From assembly GCA_009363875.1 (NCBI GenBank), contig CM018692.1, positions 90,982,137 to 91,046,136 on the forward strand: DNA of 64,000 nt, written 5' to 3'. The notes below the pieces were generated by a model, which saw nothing but the letters and a program-made list of their open reading frames with translations, did not search any database and had not been told where the DNA came from. This DNA comes from Mikania micrantha. Taxonomy: Eukaryota; Streptophyta; Magnoliopsida; Asterales; Asteraceae. How positions within the stretch are numbered: the stretch's first letter is position 1; the number at the start of each line of letters is the position of its first letter. This document shows positions 22,403-33,795 of this stretch, in pieces. The translations under genes and the position numbers were made by a program.

Positions 22403-23101
22403 TTACCACACGCTCATTCTATATTTTCTCCTTGGTTGATGATAGTAGGCACAATACAAATAATCTATGCAGCTTCAACATCTCCCGGCCAACGTAATTT
22501 AAAAAAAAGAATAGCCTATTCCTCCGTATCTCATATGAGTTTCATACTTATAGGAATTGCTTCGATAACCGATACGGGACTCAATGGAGCTATTTTACAA
22601 ATCATCTCTCATGGCTTTATTGGTGCTGCACTTTTTTTCTTGGCGGGAACGAGTTATGATAGAATACGTCTTGTTTATCTCGATGAAATGGGCGGAGTAG
22701 CTATCCCCATGCCAAAAATCTTTACGATGTTCAGCAGCTTTTCCATGGCTTCCCTTGCATTACCGGGTATGAGTGGTTTTGTTGCAGAAGTGATAGTATT
22801 TTTAGGAATAATTACCAGCCAAAAATATCTTTTAATGCCCAAAATTGCCATCACTTTTGTAATGGCAATTGGAATGATATTAACTCCTATTTATTTATTA
22901 TCTATGTCACGCCTGATGTTCTATGGATACAAGTTATTTAATACTCCAAACTCTTATGTTTTTGATTCTGGACCGCGCGAGTTATTTGTTTCTATCTCCA
23001 TTTTTCTACCTGTAATAAGTATTGGTATGTACCCCGATTTTGTTCTTTCACTATCAGTTGACAAGGTTGAAGGCATTCTATCTAATTATTTTTATAGATA
23101 G
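22403..23101 (+). pseudogene. ndhD: NADH dehydrogenase-like subunit 4, 3' part after Gypsy-1
   Basis: Resumes with the duplicated TTACC, then PHAHSIFSPWLMIVGTIQII and runs in one frame to the TAG at 23099-23101 (end ..VEGILSNYFYR). Blocks SVSHMSFILIGIASITDTGL, LFFLAGTSYDRIRLVYLDEM and GFVAEVIVFLGIITSQKYLL are clearly NdhD. This half has no internal stop. Together with 8376-9184 it makes the whole gene; the 13.2-kb insertion and the upstream TAG disable it. Confidence 0.93.
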
Positions 23102-23240
23102 TTAAAAAAACTCCTATTATTTTTAAGAGTTGGTTGGCTAATGAAAAAAAAAGAAGAAGAAGGATTTTGATTCTCTTCAATTTTAAATAAAGTCAAAACA
23201 AAATATGAATTTTAATTTTTACCCAATATACTTGGTCTTT

Positions 23241-23288
23241 GCGAGAACCGCGTGAATCACTATACTACTTGATTCACATGGTTCTCGC
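23241..23288. other. ndhD-ccsA spacer hairpin
   Basis: GCGAGAACCGCGTGAATCA pairs with TGATTCACATGGTTCTCGC (two mismatched positions) over a short loop. It lies between the convergent ends of ndhD and ccsA, where plastids have a bidirectional 3' stem-loop. Confidence 0.7.
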
Positions 23289-23352
23289 CGATTGAGACAA
23301 GATGTTTTATATACACCTATTGCATTTGTATTCTTAAGAACTTTTCTTGAAT

Positions 23353-23784
23353 TTAACTAGAGGTTATCGTAAATGAACCATAACTATGTAACCCTATTCC
23401 TAATAGATTGACCCCAAAATAGCATATCCAAATTATAAGAAAGCCTAGAGTCGCCACAATTGCGGAATTTGCTCCTTGCAAATTTTTCTTTGTTCGAGTA
23501 TGCAAATAAATTGCGAATACGATCCAAGTAATAAAGGCCCAAGTTTCCTTTGGATCCCAACTCCAATATGATCCCCATGCTTCATTAGCCCATACTGCTC
23601 CTGAAAGAATACCTATGGTTAAAAAGATAAATCCTAGGCTAATCACACGATAACTCCAATAATCCAATTGTTGAATAAACTGGGCCTTGTAATAATTATT
23701 ATCAGAAAAAAAAAAAGAAGTTTTTTTTAAAAATATTGTTTCTTTCATTCTTGTATTGGATTTCACCAAATGAAAATGACTCAT
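23353..23784 (-). pseudogene. ccsA: Cytochrome c heme attachment protein, N-truncated nuclear copy
   Basis: The last 140 or so of about 320 codons of plastid CcsA, opposite to ndhD as in the plastome. It shows YWSYRVISLGFIFLTIGILSG, then the tryptophan-rich heme-handling motif WGSYWSWDPKETWAFITW, and ends with ICYFGVNLLGIGLHSYGSF. In plastids CcsA, with Ccs1, delivers heme to cytochrome f and c6. Plastid homology stops at about 23784-23790, the right end of the insert, so the N-terminal membrane part is missing. A long T run (23717-23733 complement) lies in the Phe/Lys-rich region. Non-functional. Confidence 0.9.
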
Positions 23785-23790
23785 TTAATT

Positions 23791-24178
23791 TTAATAAATT
23801 ATTACTTTTTAAAGTTAAATAAGTAATCTCAAACAAGGCCTTAGTTGATACTGTGAATAAAATACATATCTTATTAAAATAAGTTGTTATTATAATACCA
23901 ATTTTTTTTAAAAATAAAACTTAATACAACAAAATGTTAATAATAAATAAACATATACTCAAGCTCTAAATTTATGGTAGTCTTCGGTGTACATGTTATT
24001 GGGTGACTTTGAAATCTTTCTTTATTGGTTTGCATGATGACCTATTGCTTTCTAATCAATAATACGTTATGTATACTTCTTGTTTATATTTCAACTATCT
24101 GATTCAAATGCCGATCTTTATTTCTCTTTCACCCAACAAAAATAGATGATCTTACCATTTCAAATATTGGTCTACGGA
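23791..24178. other. AT-rich intergenic sequence
   Basis: No feature recognised between the plastid insert and the next transposon end. Confidence 0.5.
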
Positions 24179-24610
24179 CACTACTACACAATACGGTATT
24201 TGCTACCAGAATTACGGTCGCAAAATGGTGGCAATTGCCATTTTGAAACCAATTTGCTGCCATAAAGTTGGTGAGGAAAACCCTGGTGGCAAATGACCTA
24301 TTGCTACCGTTTTGCCACCACATTATTTTTTGCTACCAAATGTTGCGACAAGAAACAAGATCAAAAATATTGCAACGATATTGCCACCATATTGGTTGCT
24401 ACCATTTTGCCACCATATTCGTTGCTACCATTTTCCCACCATATTAGTATAGCCATTTTGCCACCATTTTAGATAGTTTTATTACAACCGTTTTGTGATA
24501 GTTTTTTACAACCATTTTGCCACCATATATTTTTACACCAACATAGCTACCACCATTTTGCTACCAAAACATACATAGTTGCCACCTGTATATATTTTTT
24601 CATCGAGAAA
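24179..24610 (+). mobile_element. CACTA transposon end with subterminal repeats (CACTA-1)
   Basis: Begins CACTACTACACAATACGG, a CACTA-type terminus. It is followed by more than ten copies of TTGC(C/T)ACCATTTTG and its inverse, a dense subterminal repeat field. I found no matching TTGTGTAGTAGTG end in the window. The broken coiled-coil gene at 24769-34039 may have belonged to this element. Confidence 0.65.
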
Positions 24611-24816
24611 ACCTCCTAAAACCACCTGTGATCGTTTCATTCCCACATAGCAGAACATAGATTTGCTTAAATTTCAAAAATAACCAAACTGAACATAAAA
24701 TCTCAAGTTATAGAAACAGATTACATATCAAACATAATAAAAACAATCAAACTAAAAGTGTTTATAGTCTATTTCTGGACCAATGTTTTCAACATGTCTT
24801 CAAATTTTGACGTTCG

Positions 24817-24821
24817 ATTGC
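24817..24821. repeat. Target-site duplication of the solo LTR (ATTGC)
   Basis: ATTGC before the LTR is repeated at 33903-33907, directly after its other end. Confidence 0.85.
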
Positions 24822-25237
24822 TGTGAGGCCCCGATCCCGGGCGCCTCGCAGAGGTTGGTTTTCATCATAACACATAGCTCTTAAACTAAAAACTTTCATA
24901 ATCATGCAGCGGAAATGTAAACATAGTTTGATAAACAGAATTCAATAAAGTGTCTGTATCACAATCATATCGAATTGCCAAAACCAACGGGTCGTCTGGA
25001 TTGATGCCCGAGCTCCATGCTTTCTCTTACCATAGCTTTAACCTGACATACATGCTAAATCAAGTCAGCTTACGCTGGTGAGTTCTAGTTTTCATAAAAC
25101 AACATTAAACATACTTAACATAAACATCATTTCATACACGTAGTCCATAACCTTAGCACATAACATCCTTAACATCATCGTCATACGTTCCACTGTTACC
25201 ATACGAACAGTGGGCTCATGCCGGCACAAGGCTTCAT

Positions 25238-25306
25238 ACCCAGTTATAGTCGTGGTTGACTATCATACCCAGTTATAGTCGTGGTTGACTATCAAGCCCA
25301 GTTATA
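25238..25306. repeat. 29-bp tandem array, left remnant (about 2 copies)
   Basis: Two copies of the unit GTCGTGGTTGACTATCATAC + CCAGTTATA. The third copy is cut after CCCAGTTATA, where the nested element begins. The rest of the array is at 32061-32316. Confidence 0.85.
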
Positions 25307-25744
25307 ATTATAGGGATCTAGGTTATTAGAAAATGTTGGCCTAGACTATAACTAAGTTTCCCATATATGAGTTATCTCATATTACATTATCTCGTTCATT
25401 ATTTGCTTATGTGCTATGTGTTATAATTATTCATTATGTGTTATGTTATATTTGTTACCATAGAGGAAAGACATAGTTATTAGAATGCCTTTGCTTACAC
25501 TTAGCTGAGGATGCCTTAGCCTAAGATAACTTTATATCATGGGGATTACTTAGGTTAAGCAAATGCCTTATAACTTCTTTTTAAGTAAACTCCATTCTAA
25601 ACTCACATATTATGTGCAAACAATCATCAGATATTGGGAATTTAAACTTATTAGGCTTAATACCTAATATGATTCTGTAGATAAACTAGGAATTTCAATA
25701 TTGATTTTAAGATCCCATTAGAATTATGTTTGTGAGGTGGATAT

Positions 25745-26175
25745 GTACTAACTGGAAGAGTGTAGTACCGGTAGTTAGAATTCTTGTATAGGAAAGCTAT
25801 TCGTATAAATCCCTGAGGTACTGTGGGACCTGTCTAGCTTTCCTGGGGACTTCTGATGAGAGTACAATCACTTATAGGCCAAAGCGTATCATACCAAACA
25901 CCTTACAAACTAAATGGTTCTAATATGTCACCCGGTATTCAACTTTGAATATCATTCCCTATGTTTTCAACCGAGTTCAAAACGATTTACTTATTTGTGA
26001 TTTCTATTATCCGTTCAATTTTGATTTAAATTCCTATTAGTATTAAGTTTGTTAAGATGAACATGTAGTAACTGGAAGGGTGAATACCGGTAGTTGAGAC
26101 TCCTGTCTAGGAAAGCGATTCATAATCCCTGACGAGGGACCAGTCTAGCTTTCCTGGGGATTATCAATGAGAGTA
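25745..26175 (+). repeat. Direct repeat with long-range hairpins in family iv leader
   Basis: Two copies (about 25745-25870 and 26060-26175) of a block running from AACTGGAAG(A/G)GTG to CTTTCCTGGGGA. Each contains facing arms AGGAAAGC(T/G)A and TAGCTTTCCT about 40-50 nt apart, able to pair. Confidence 0.7.
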
Positions 26176-26340
26176 TTTTATCTATAGGCCAAAGCATGTT
26201 ACATTTTGCAAACAACATTAATTCTAATAAGCCAAAAGGTGTCCAACTTGGATGCTACTCCCTAAAATTTATAATCTAATTCAAAATGATTTCAATACAT
26301 TGCATCTACAATTCCAAATCTTATGATATCATAATAAAGA

Positions 26341-27290
26341 TTAATGATGGTGATTCATCACTATATCTCACAAGCTATGATGTCATTTTCTTTTGATGAA
26401 TAATAATATATATGTTATGATTCAATAATCCCAATATATCCTAATTAAGGTGCCATTTTCTTTTTGTTGGATAAAATATATATCATGATTCAAGAAAGTT
26501 AATAATATCATACCTAAGATTGTAATGGTGATGCATTGCTACATCTAAAGGCTATGGTGTTACCTTTCTTTGGATTTTTAATGTATATGTTATGATTCAA
26601 TACATCCATGATTCATACTTAGTTATGGTGATTCATTACTATTCTCACAGGATATGATATCATCTATATTTGCTCTATGTTGCCTATGTTTTAATTCTTA
26701 AACCTACATGATATCATACTTGAGGTTAGTGATGGTGATTCATCATTGTGTCTCACAAGATATGATGTCAATTCTCTTTGATTTATGTTACCTATATTAT
26801 GATTCAGGAATTAGTAATATTATATCTAAGATGTGTGATGGTGATTCATCACTACATCTAAATTTCATGGTGTTACTTTTTTGGATTGATAATGTATATA
26901 CTATTGTTTTTAGAACTCCATGATATCATACTTGAGATTAGTGATGGTGATTCATTACTATGTCTCACATAATATGATATCAACTCTCCTTGTTCTGTGT
27001 TAACTATGTTATGATTTAACTAACATTAAACCTAAGATCAGTGATGGTGATACATCACTAAATCTAAAAGGTTATGGTGTTGTTTTTCCTTTATTTATGA
27101 TGTACATTTTGATTCAAGAAAACAAGTAATATTATACTAAAGAATTATTGATAGTGATTCATCAATAAATATAAAAGGTTATAATATTACATATTTTAAT
27201 CATCCAAACTTGTGAAAGAAAATTTGATGATATGGTTCTTATGATTAGTGACTTGTCACTACATCTATAAAGTTATTATATCACATACCT
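26341..27290 (+). repeat. ~103-bp tandem repeat built on a small palindrome (9 copies)
   Basis: Cores at about 26344, 26521, 26621, 26725, 26834, 26940, 27042, 27146 and 27245, spaced mostly 99-109 bp. Core: GTGATGGTGATTCATCAC with variants. Two downstream types alternate irregularly (TCTCACAAGATATGATGTCA and ACATCTAAAGGCTATGGTGTTAC). More diverged copies lie at 27648 and 28196. Confidence 0.85.
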
Positions 27291-27901
27291 GATTTTAACC
27301 ATGACGTCTATGTTATAATTTACAAACCCACTAAGATATTATGCCCAATAATTCTAACATGTCATTGGGTATTCAATTCTAAAAAAAATCATTCTCTATG
27401 TTTCAAATAGGCTATAATGATTTTTTTGCTTTGTATTATTTTAACCAAGAAACATTTATTTCTTATTATATTTAGTTTAGATTTCAATAGAATGACATAA
27501 TGTGGACTTACGATTTGAAGTATGGATGATTCCATATAAAATTTTAAAACAAGTCCACATGAATCATATTATTGAGTTTTAGACAAATCATCCTATATTC
27601 ATACATTTAGACAAAGATTCAAAAGTTCCATGATATTATAGCTAAGATTAATGATAATTAGTTATCACAACAATCAAAGCTTATATAATATCAAAATCTA
27701 TGTATTCTACATCATTCGTATATCCAAATATCGATCATCTATCAATTCATAACTTACAACCGAGAAATTCCATTGCAAAAATTTCATTGATGAAAACCTT
27801 TATGCTCATGCAATTTTTAAAAGCAGGTCAAAGTCTCCCACACCTATTCAAGTTTGTCTAAAGTTCTTGTCACCCTTGGTAGGCGTTTAGTATGCTATCA
27901 A

Positions 27902-28482
27902 AGTATTAGTAGTGTGGTGGGTTGGCTGCGGTATACCCTATATATAAGCACTAATGGTACATTAGTAGTAGGATCAAAAGCTTGATCAAGGGCTAAAGTA
28001 GTCAATTCAATCTACAGTTTCGAGAAACCATGCTAGTCAAATCAATTGTTACTCAATTTCTAATCTTGGTGTGCATTCTTACACCAGGTCAAATTAAGGA
28101 TATCGATAACCATAAGAATCATGCTAATGATTCTTAAATGAGTTATCATATATTCGTATGTTTAAACAATTATTCAAAGATTCAGTGATATCATAACTAA
28201 GGTTAATGATTAGTAGTTATCATAATTATATAATATCAAATACTAGAGAAATTGCAATCATTTAGAAATCCATATAACTATGAGATTCGATTGCAAGATT
28301 GCAATTGTTAATATCTCTAAACTCATACAATTTCTAAAGATAGTCAAGTATTCAAGCATCTATTCAAATTTAGTTAGGTTTAGGATAGTCTTGGAAGGTA
28401 ATTGGAATGCTATCAAGGTATTAGTGATGTGGTGGGTTGGTTGCGGTATACCCTATATATAAGCACCACTAATACATTGATA
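27902..28482 (+). other. Two stem-loop modules (E, F) in family iv leader
   Basis: Module E (27902-27963) and F (28411-28482) share GGTGGGTTGG..GCGGTATACCCTATATATAAGCAC with each other and the GGTGGG...GCCCTATATATA theme with Gypsy-1 modules A-D. Arms of F pair at 17 of 19 positions (28411-28429 with 28464-28482); E is weaker. Confidence 0.7.
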
Positions 28483-29010
28483 GTAGCACCGAAAGCTTGA
28501 TCAAGAATAGGATTTGTCAGTTTAATCTACAATTCGAGTGAACTAATTTTCAGTCAATAATAATCGACAAATAAATCATTACTCATATAAATATTTGGGG
28601 AGTATTTATATACCAAGTCATCCAAATACATTTGTGGTCAATCTCACCGTTAGTTGAGTCAATTATCGTTAAATTCAAAACCCTCATAGCAAGTAAACTA
28701 GTTATAATACAAATCCGAAAATTCGTGTATGTTTAAAGTTCATTTTAATTTCAGTTTTAAAACCAATTACAACTTTAACTATCCTAGGCTTTCAATTAGT
28801 AGTCTAAATATTGAGACACTATCCTATAACTTTAATAATTACAATTCTTTAAATCAAGAGCTGAAGTTATTAATTTACTAAAAAAAATCGATAACTAAAG
28901 GTGATAAAGAAACAAAAACAAGTTGAAAAAAAAAACAACTAACAGTTTTGTCAAAAAAAAAAGAGGTCGAAATAAACAACTAACACTCGTGTCAACAATT
29001 ACTATTAAAT

Positions 29011-29029
29011 AAATTTCGGGACGAAATTT
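29011..29029 (+). other. Hairpin before the polypurine tract of family iv
   Basis: AAATTTCG-GGA-CGAAATTT, a perfect 8-bp stem with GGA loop. The polypurine tract AAGTAGGGGAGAC follows at 29034-29046. Confidence 0.85.
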
Positions 29030-29046
29030 CGTAAAGTAGGGGAGAC

Positions 29047-30423
29047 TGTAATCCCCGAGATTTTTCGTTACAACTTTTAATAATATAATCATCTTAGATT
29101 CATAATAAAACAAAGCCTACGATATCATTCGAAACGTCTGTATTCATAAACAAATAAATATATATATATATATATTCAAATAAACAAATTTTGTTACACA
29201 AATAATAATGTTAAAATTTATAAGTCAAATTTTAAATAAGAATTTTATAAAATAAAAACTAATGTATATATAAATAACTATATATTGGTTATATAATCTA
29301 AATATATATGAATGATAATAATAATTATAATATTAATAATAGTAGTAGTAATAATAATAATGATAACAAGAAGAATAACAAGTGACATTATATAAAATCT
29401 ATAAAGTTCTAAAGTTTTACAAAATACTAAGTTTAACATAAAATAATAAAAACATAATATAAAGGGATCAAAGTTGGAAAGAAAAGAATTGTGATTGTGA
29501 GTGACAAAAGTTTCCAACAAAACTAAAAGAAACAATAAACCTAGAGGACTAAATGGGTAAAACCCAATTTCTTAATCTCCTTCTTAACAGATCCCGTGTT
29601 CGACCCTCTCCCCTCCGGTTCAACCTCAAAAATCAACCAAAAACGCGTTTTGAATCTAAATGGAAACCAGTTACGCAAATCTCGCATAATCAAGAATCAA
29701 TTCACACAAACAATTCCAAAAACAACTACCAAATCACGTGAATAATCATTCTTGTATAAAGCTTACTTTGAACAAACCAAAAACAACAAATACAACCCAT
29801 TTAAATTCAATTGAACAGCCAAAAACCTCTGCAACAATCTTCGGGGTCAAATGAAACCAAAATCCTCATCAAAGAAGCTTGAGAACTCCGAATCACGATC
29901 GCGTCTCAGCGCGGGTTGTTCATGGACTCGATTCCCGACTATTCAATTCGATTACAGGTAACAAATTGTATCAATCCACTCCGTTTTAATCACTGAAAAA
30001 TAGCCCTATGTTAATCGAGGCACACAGTTACCATACTAATCGAACTGGATCTAAGAACGAATTAGGGTTCATGGTGAAATTGGGGGAAAACGAAACACTT
30101 ATGTTTTCTATAAATCAAACGATTTGGAATCCAATTGCAGGATCTAGTTCATCGGTAAAACGATTGTGGTATTGGGTTTGGGTAACTGGTTCTAAACTCG
30201 CTTGGGCCAATTTTAGCCACCGTGATTTTTTTTTTTTTTTTTTTTCATTTAGCCATTTACCCACTACTTTTGTTTCTATAAAAATCATTTAAATTTTTGA
30301 AAATCAAATTTGATTCCTCTGTTAACTTTAAACAATTTTCAGTAGAAAAAATAATTATTATTATTTACTTTTCATTTCTTATGTTAATTTCAAAGATAAT
30401 ATCAATTAAAAAACAACATACAT

Positions 30424-30464
<41 letters not shown>

Positions 30465-32060
30465 AGAAACATTATTTTACAGAATATGATTCTTGAATTT
30501 TAGTATAAACAAGATAATAAGGGTTAAGTGCATTTTGAAATTTTTGGAAACAATATTCTTTTACTAAATCATAATCTAAAGTTAAAAACATAAGGTTATG
30601 AAAAGTGATTATCTTTACATAAAAATATAACGATTCTTTTTGTAAAAGTTTAAAATTCATTTAAGATTCAAGGTTAAAAGTATATTTTTAAAAACCAAAC
30701 TCATTTTAATAAATGATTTAAACTTATTCTAAAATTATTTCTAAAACAAATGGCATCTCAAATCAATTATAGGAATACCTTTACCAAAGGTTAAAATAAA
30801 TAAACCTTATGATTTATTAAAATCAAACATATAAAATTTTATACATGCAAATAAATAATTAATTTGCAAAAAGAAATGGGTGGAAAATTATTCAATTAGT
30901 ATTCTTAGAAATTCAAACACAAAGTAATAAATAAAAAGAATATCTAATGTTCTATTTTATTATTAAAAGAATATTATTAAATATTCTTAAAACATTAGTC
31001 TGGTTTATTCATAAAATGATATTGAGAAATAAAAAGAATCTGTGATATTCTATTTAATTAAATCAATATTATAAGAATACTTATTCTAAGCATCCAATCA
31101 AACCTAGATTCATTTAGACTAGGATTTCCATAGAATGATATATTCATAAGATATTGAACTTAAACTCTAGGGATATCAAACTCATTAAGATGTTCCTATA
31201 AACATTAGGTTGACGTGTGATCTTTGACCTAGGAATCAATCAAGCACATTGGACTAGCTAATCAATCCAAGTGAGTTTCTTCACACTCCCTTTTACATTT
31301 TTGTTTTTGGGATGTTACACATGTCTTATTCAAACTTTATTCATTTTACTATTCATTCAATCTATGATGCAAGCCTTAGACCTATTTAGCTTTATGTGTT
31401 AAAGGCTAGGCTTATACAATGTGTTGATTCTATGTGTGATTCTATGTGTGTTGCCAGTCAAGCAATCTAGTACTTAGTAGTCTAAGATGGTTAGATACTA
31501 TCTTCGCAAAGGCTTTTGCCTTTGTGTGAAAAAGGTGAAAAGTACACCTAGCAAACTTGTTGAATTATAACTGTTAATTTTATAGTATGGCCATACTTGA
31601 ATTAACATGTTGTAAGGATACTAGTTTGGACACAAGCAATAGTTATTCATTCATTCATTCAATCAATTTATTCAAACTTGTATTCATGCTGTGCTTATGA
31701 TACATATCTAGTTAGGCTATAGTTTGCATCCTTTTTATACCTATTATTTAAACTGTGTGTGAACTCACCAACTATGCAAATAGTTGACAAACTCTATTTT
31801 ACATGTGTAACAGGATAAGGAAGCATGATGAAGACATAGGATAAGACTTAGTAGACCTAGTTAAATTTTAAACAATGTTTTAGCATTCAATTGTAACTAT
31901 TTTGTATTCAATTCATGTAATGTAATTTGAATTTAATGAATGACATGTTGTATTGTTTTAATGATGATGCATTAAATATTGAAACGCATAATAGCACCAT
32001 GAGCTAATGAACAGTCAAGCTCGCGCCCCGACGTATTCCGCCGTCGGTCGGGGTGTGACA
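29047..32060 (+). repeat. 3' LTR of the nested family iv element (3014 bp)
   Basis: TGTAATCCCCGAG at the start, GGGGTGTGACA at the end. It contains AT microsatellites (29159-29175; a run of about 18 TA at 30428-30464), a long T run (30227-30245), the LTR hairpin motif (31763-31814) and a strong terminal hairpin CCCCGAC...GTCGGGG just before 32055. No coding sequence. Confidence 0.85.
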
Positions 32061-32316
32061 ATAGTCGTGGTTGACTATCATGCCCAGTTATAGTCGTGGT
32101 TGACTATCATGCCCAGTTATAGTCGTGGTTGACTATCATGCCCAGTTATAGTCGTGGTTGACTATCATGCCCAGTTATAGTCGTGGTTGACTATCATGCC
32201 CAGTTATAGTCGTGGTTGACTATCATGCCCAGTTATAGTCGTGGTTGACTATCATGCCCAGTTATAGTCGTGGTTGACTATCATGCCCAGTTATAGTCGT
32301 GGTTGACTATCATACC
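32061..32316. repeat. 29-bp tandem array, main part (9 copies)
   Basis: Nine nearly identical units; GTCGTGG recurs at 32064, 32093, 32122 and so on every 29 bp to 32296. It belongs to the solo LTR, and the nested element was inserted within it. Confidence 0.9.
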
Positions 32317-33129
32317 TACCCAGCACAATTACTGGTACATCCTTCATACATATCCTATAACACTTATAGGAACATCGTTCATTCGTCATGCATGATATAC
32401 TAGCATCATATCTTGTTTTATCATAATCATCATAACATTTCCTGCTAGCATCATAACATCATTCATTGTAGTCATCATGGCATATTAGGCATGTCATACT
32501 AGCATCATTTCATCATACCATCATAACATACTAGCATCATGCACAAGTCATCATATCATACTAGCATCGTTATCATATCATAACATCATGGCATCATGTC
32601 TACATATCATATTTTCATCCTAGCAACCTAGGACCTTGTCATACTCCTATAACTATTCTCATAGTTATCATCATGAAGCATGTTATCATAAAGTCATCAT
32701 CATATCATATGCTAGCATCATTATCATAGCATGTTATTCATTATCATAACTCATTTATCATGCATTCATCATACATAGCATACTTTCATGCATAGATCAT
32801 ACTAGCACATAAACATGCATACATAGTCAGGGCATATCATCATTCATTCATCATCATCATGAGCACATAACATCATAACAATAAGCATGTATGTCAGCCC
32901 AAAATATTAAACATAAAAGAGGGCGTCTAGAACTCACATGATAGTAGTTTCCTGTTTCTTTAGCCGAACTCCTTAGCTAGGCCTTAAGAACCTACATCAG
33001 TTACATCATCTCATTACATCACGTTCTGAGACTTAGAAATTATTCTAAGTCCTCATAGCCTACTAGTCCCCCTTACTGAATCCAAGTTCTCGAAACTTAG
33101 CTAAGTGTTCGAAACCCTTGAAATTCATT

Positions 33130-33795
33130 AAGTTCTCATGTACACGAAATTACCCTTGTTCACGAAATAGCTTAGTATTCAAAATAAACTCGTACTCGAA
33201 GTAACCCTTGTATTCGAAATGACCTTTGTATTCGAAATAGTCATGTACTCGAAATAACCTTTGTATTCGAAATGTCCATGTACTCGAAATTCTAAGTATG
33301 ATTTCGAGTACCCTTTGTGCAGGATTTCGTGTACTCATCACTTTCGTCATTAAACATCTCAGAAATTCATCTAAGGCTTTGGGGAGCTAGTTCTAGGTTC
33401 CTTATGTTGTTACCAACACGCTGGAACCTCAAAGTTCCGAACTTTATGCATAAAGGTGTGAGCTTTATGCATAAGTTCCCTTTTGTATGTCCATCCTAAC
33501 TTTTGTACAAAAATCCTAACTTTTCGGTTTGGATCACTTACTTGAAGGTAGATGAGCACTCCTATAGATCCTCGTGCGTTTCCTCTTCTGTTTGGTCGAT
33601 TAAAAGCTCGACCTTTGCAATGCTCGAACTCTGCTTCGTGTACTCGAGAGAAGATGCGCTTCAGCCAAAGGTTAGCACGTTTTCCAAGGCCCTACTATTT
33701 ATAGGCAGTGTCTTGTACCCGAAATATGAGGAATGTTCGAGTACAGTATTTCGAGTACAGTGTACTCGAAGTCTAGACTTCGAGTACACGAACTC
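33130..33795. repeat. Cluster of GTACTCGAAAT / TTCGAGTAC motifs
   Basis: About 20 copies of (T)GTA(C/T)(T/A)CGAA and its inverse, some forming full palindromes (TTCGAGTACACGAA near 33779). It lies within 800 bp of the 5' end of the solo LTR (minus strand), that is in U3. The same motif recurs in the unrelated Copia element at 41840-42000 and 57090-57720. Confidence 0.75.

Larger units (their letters stand above)
6852..23790 (+). other. Nuclear plastid DNA insert (NUPT), interrupted by Gypsy-1
   Basis: In order: partial ndhG (+), ndhE (+), psaC (+), ndhD (+), partial ccsA (-). This is exactly the gene order and relative orientation of the plastid small single-copy region. Spacers are kept too, including the two hairpins normally found after psaC and between ndhD and ccsA. 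Excluding Gypsy-1 (9185-22402 plus one 5-bp duplication), the plastid part is about 3.7 kb. Many amino acid changes and one nonsense change show it has drifted since transfer. Limits were set from where protein homology ends. Confidence 0.92.
25307..32060 (+). mobile_element. Nested non-coding Gypsy derivative (family iv) lacking its 5' LTR
   Basis: From 25307 the sequence matches the Gypsy leader just after the primer site (TTATAGGGATCTAGGTTATTAG; compare 12741 onward), but the primer site and 5' LTR are gone. Then 3.7 kb of non-coding repeats, a hairpin (29011-29029), a polypurine tract and one complete 3' LTR (29047-32060). There is no gag or pol. It resembles a large retrotransposon derivative (LARD) that would depend on proteins from relatives. 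It sits inside the 29-bp array of the solo LTR. Confidence 0.75.

Noticed and set aside
32061..32316. Regular 29-bp repeats resembling a CRISPR array
   Set aside because: The units are directly adjacent with no spacers, and the region lies within a plant LTR.
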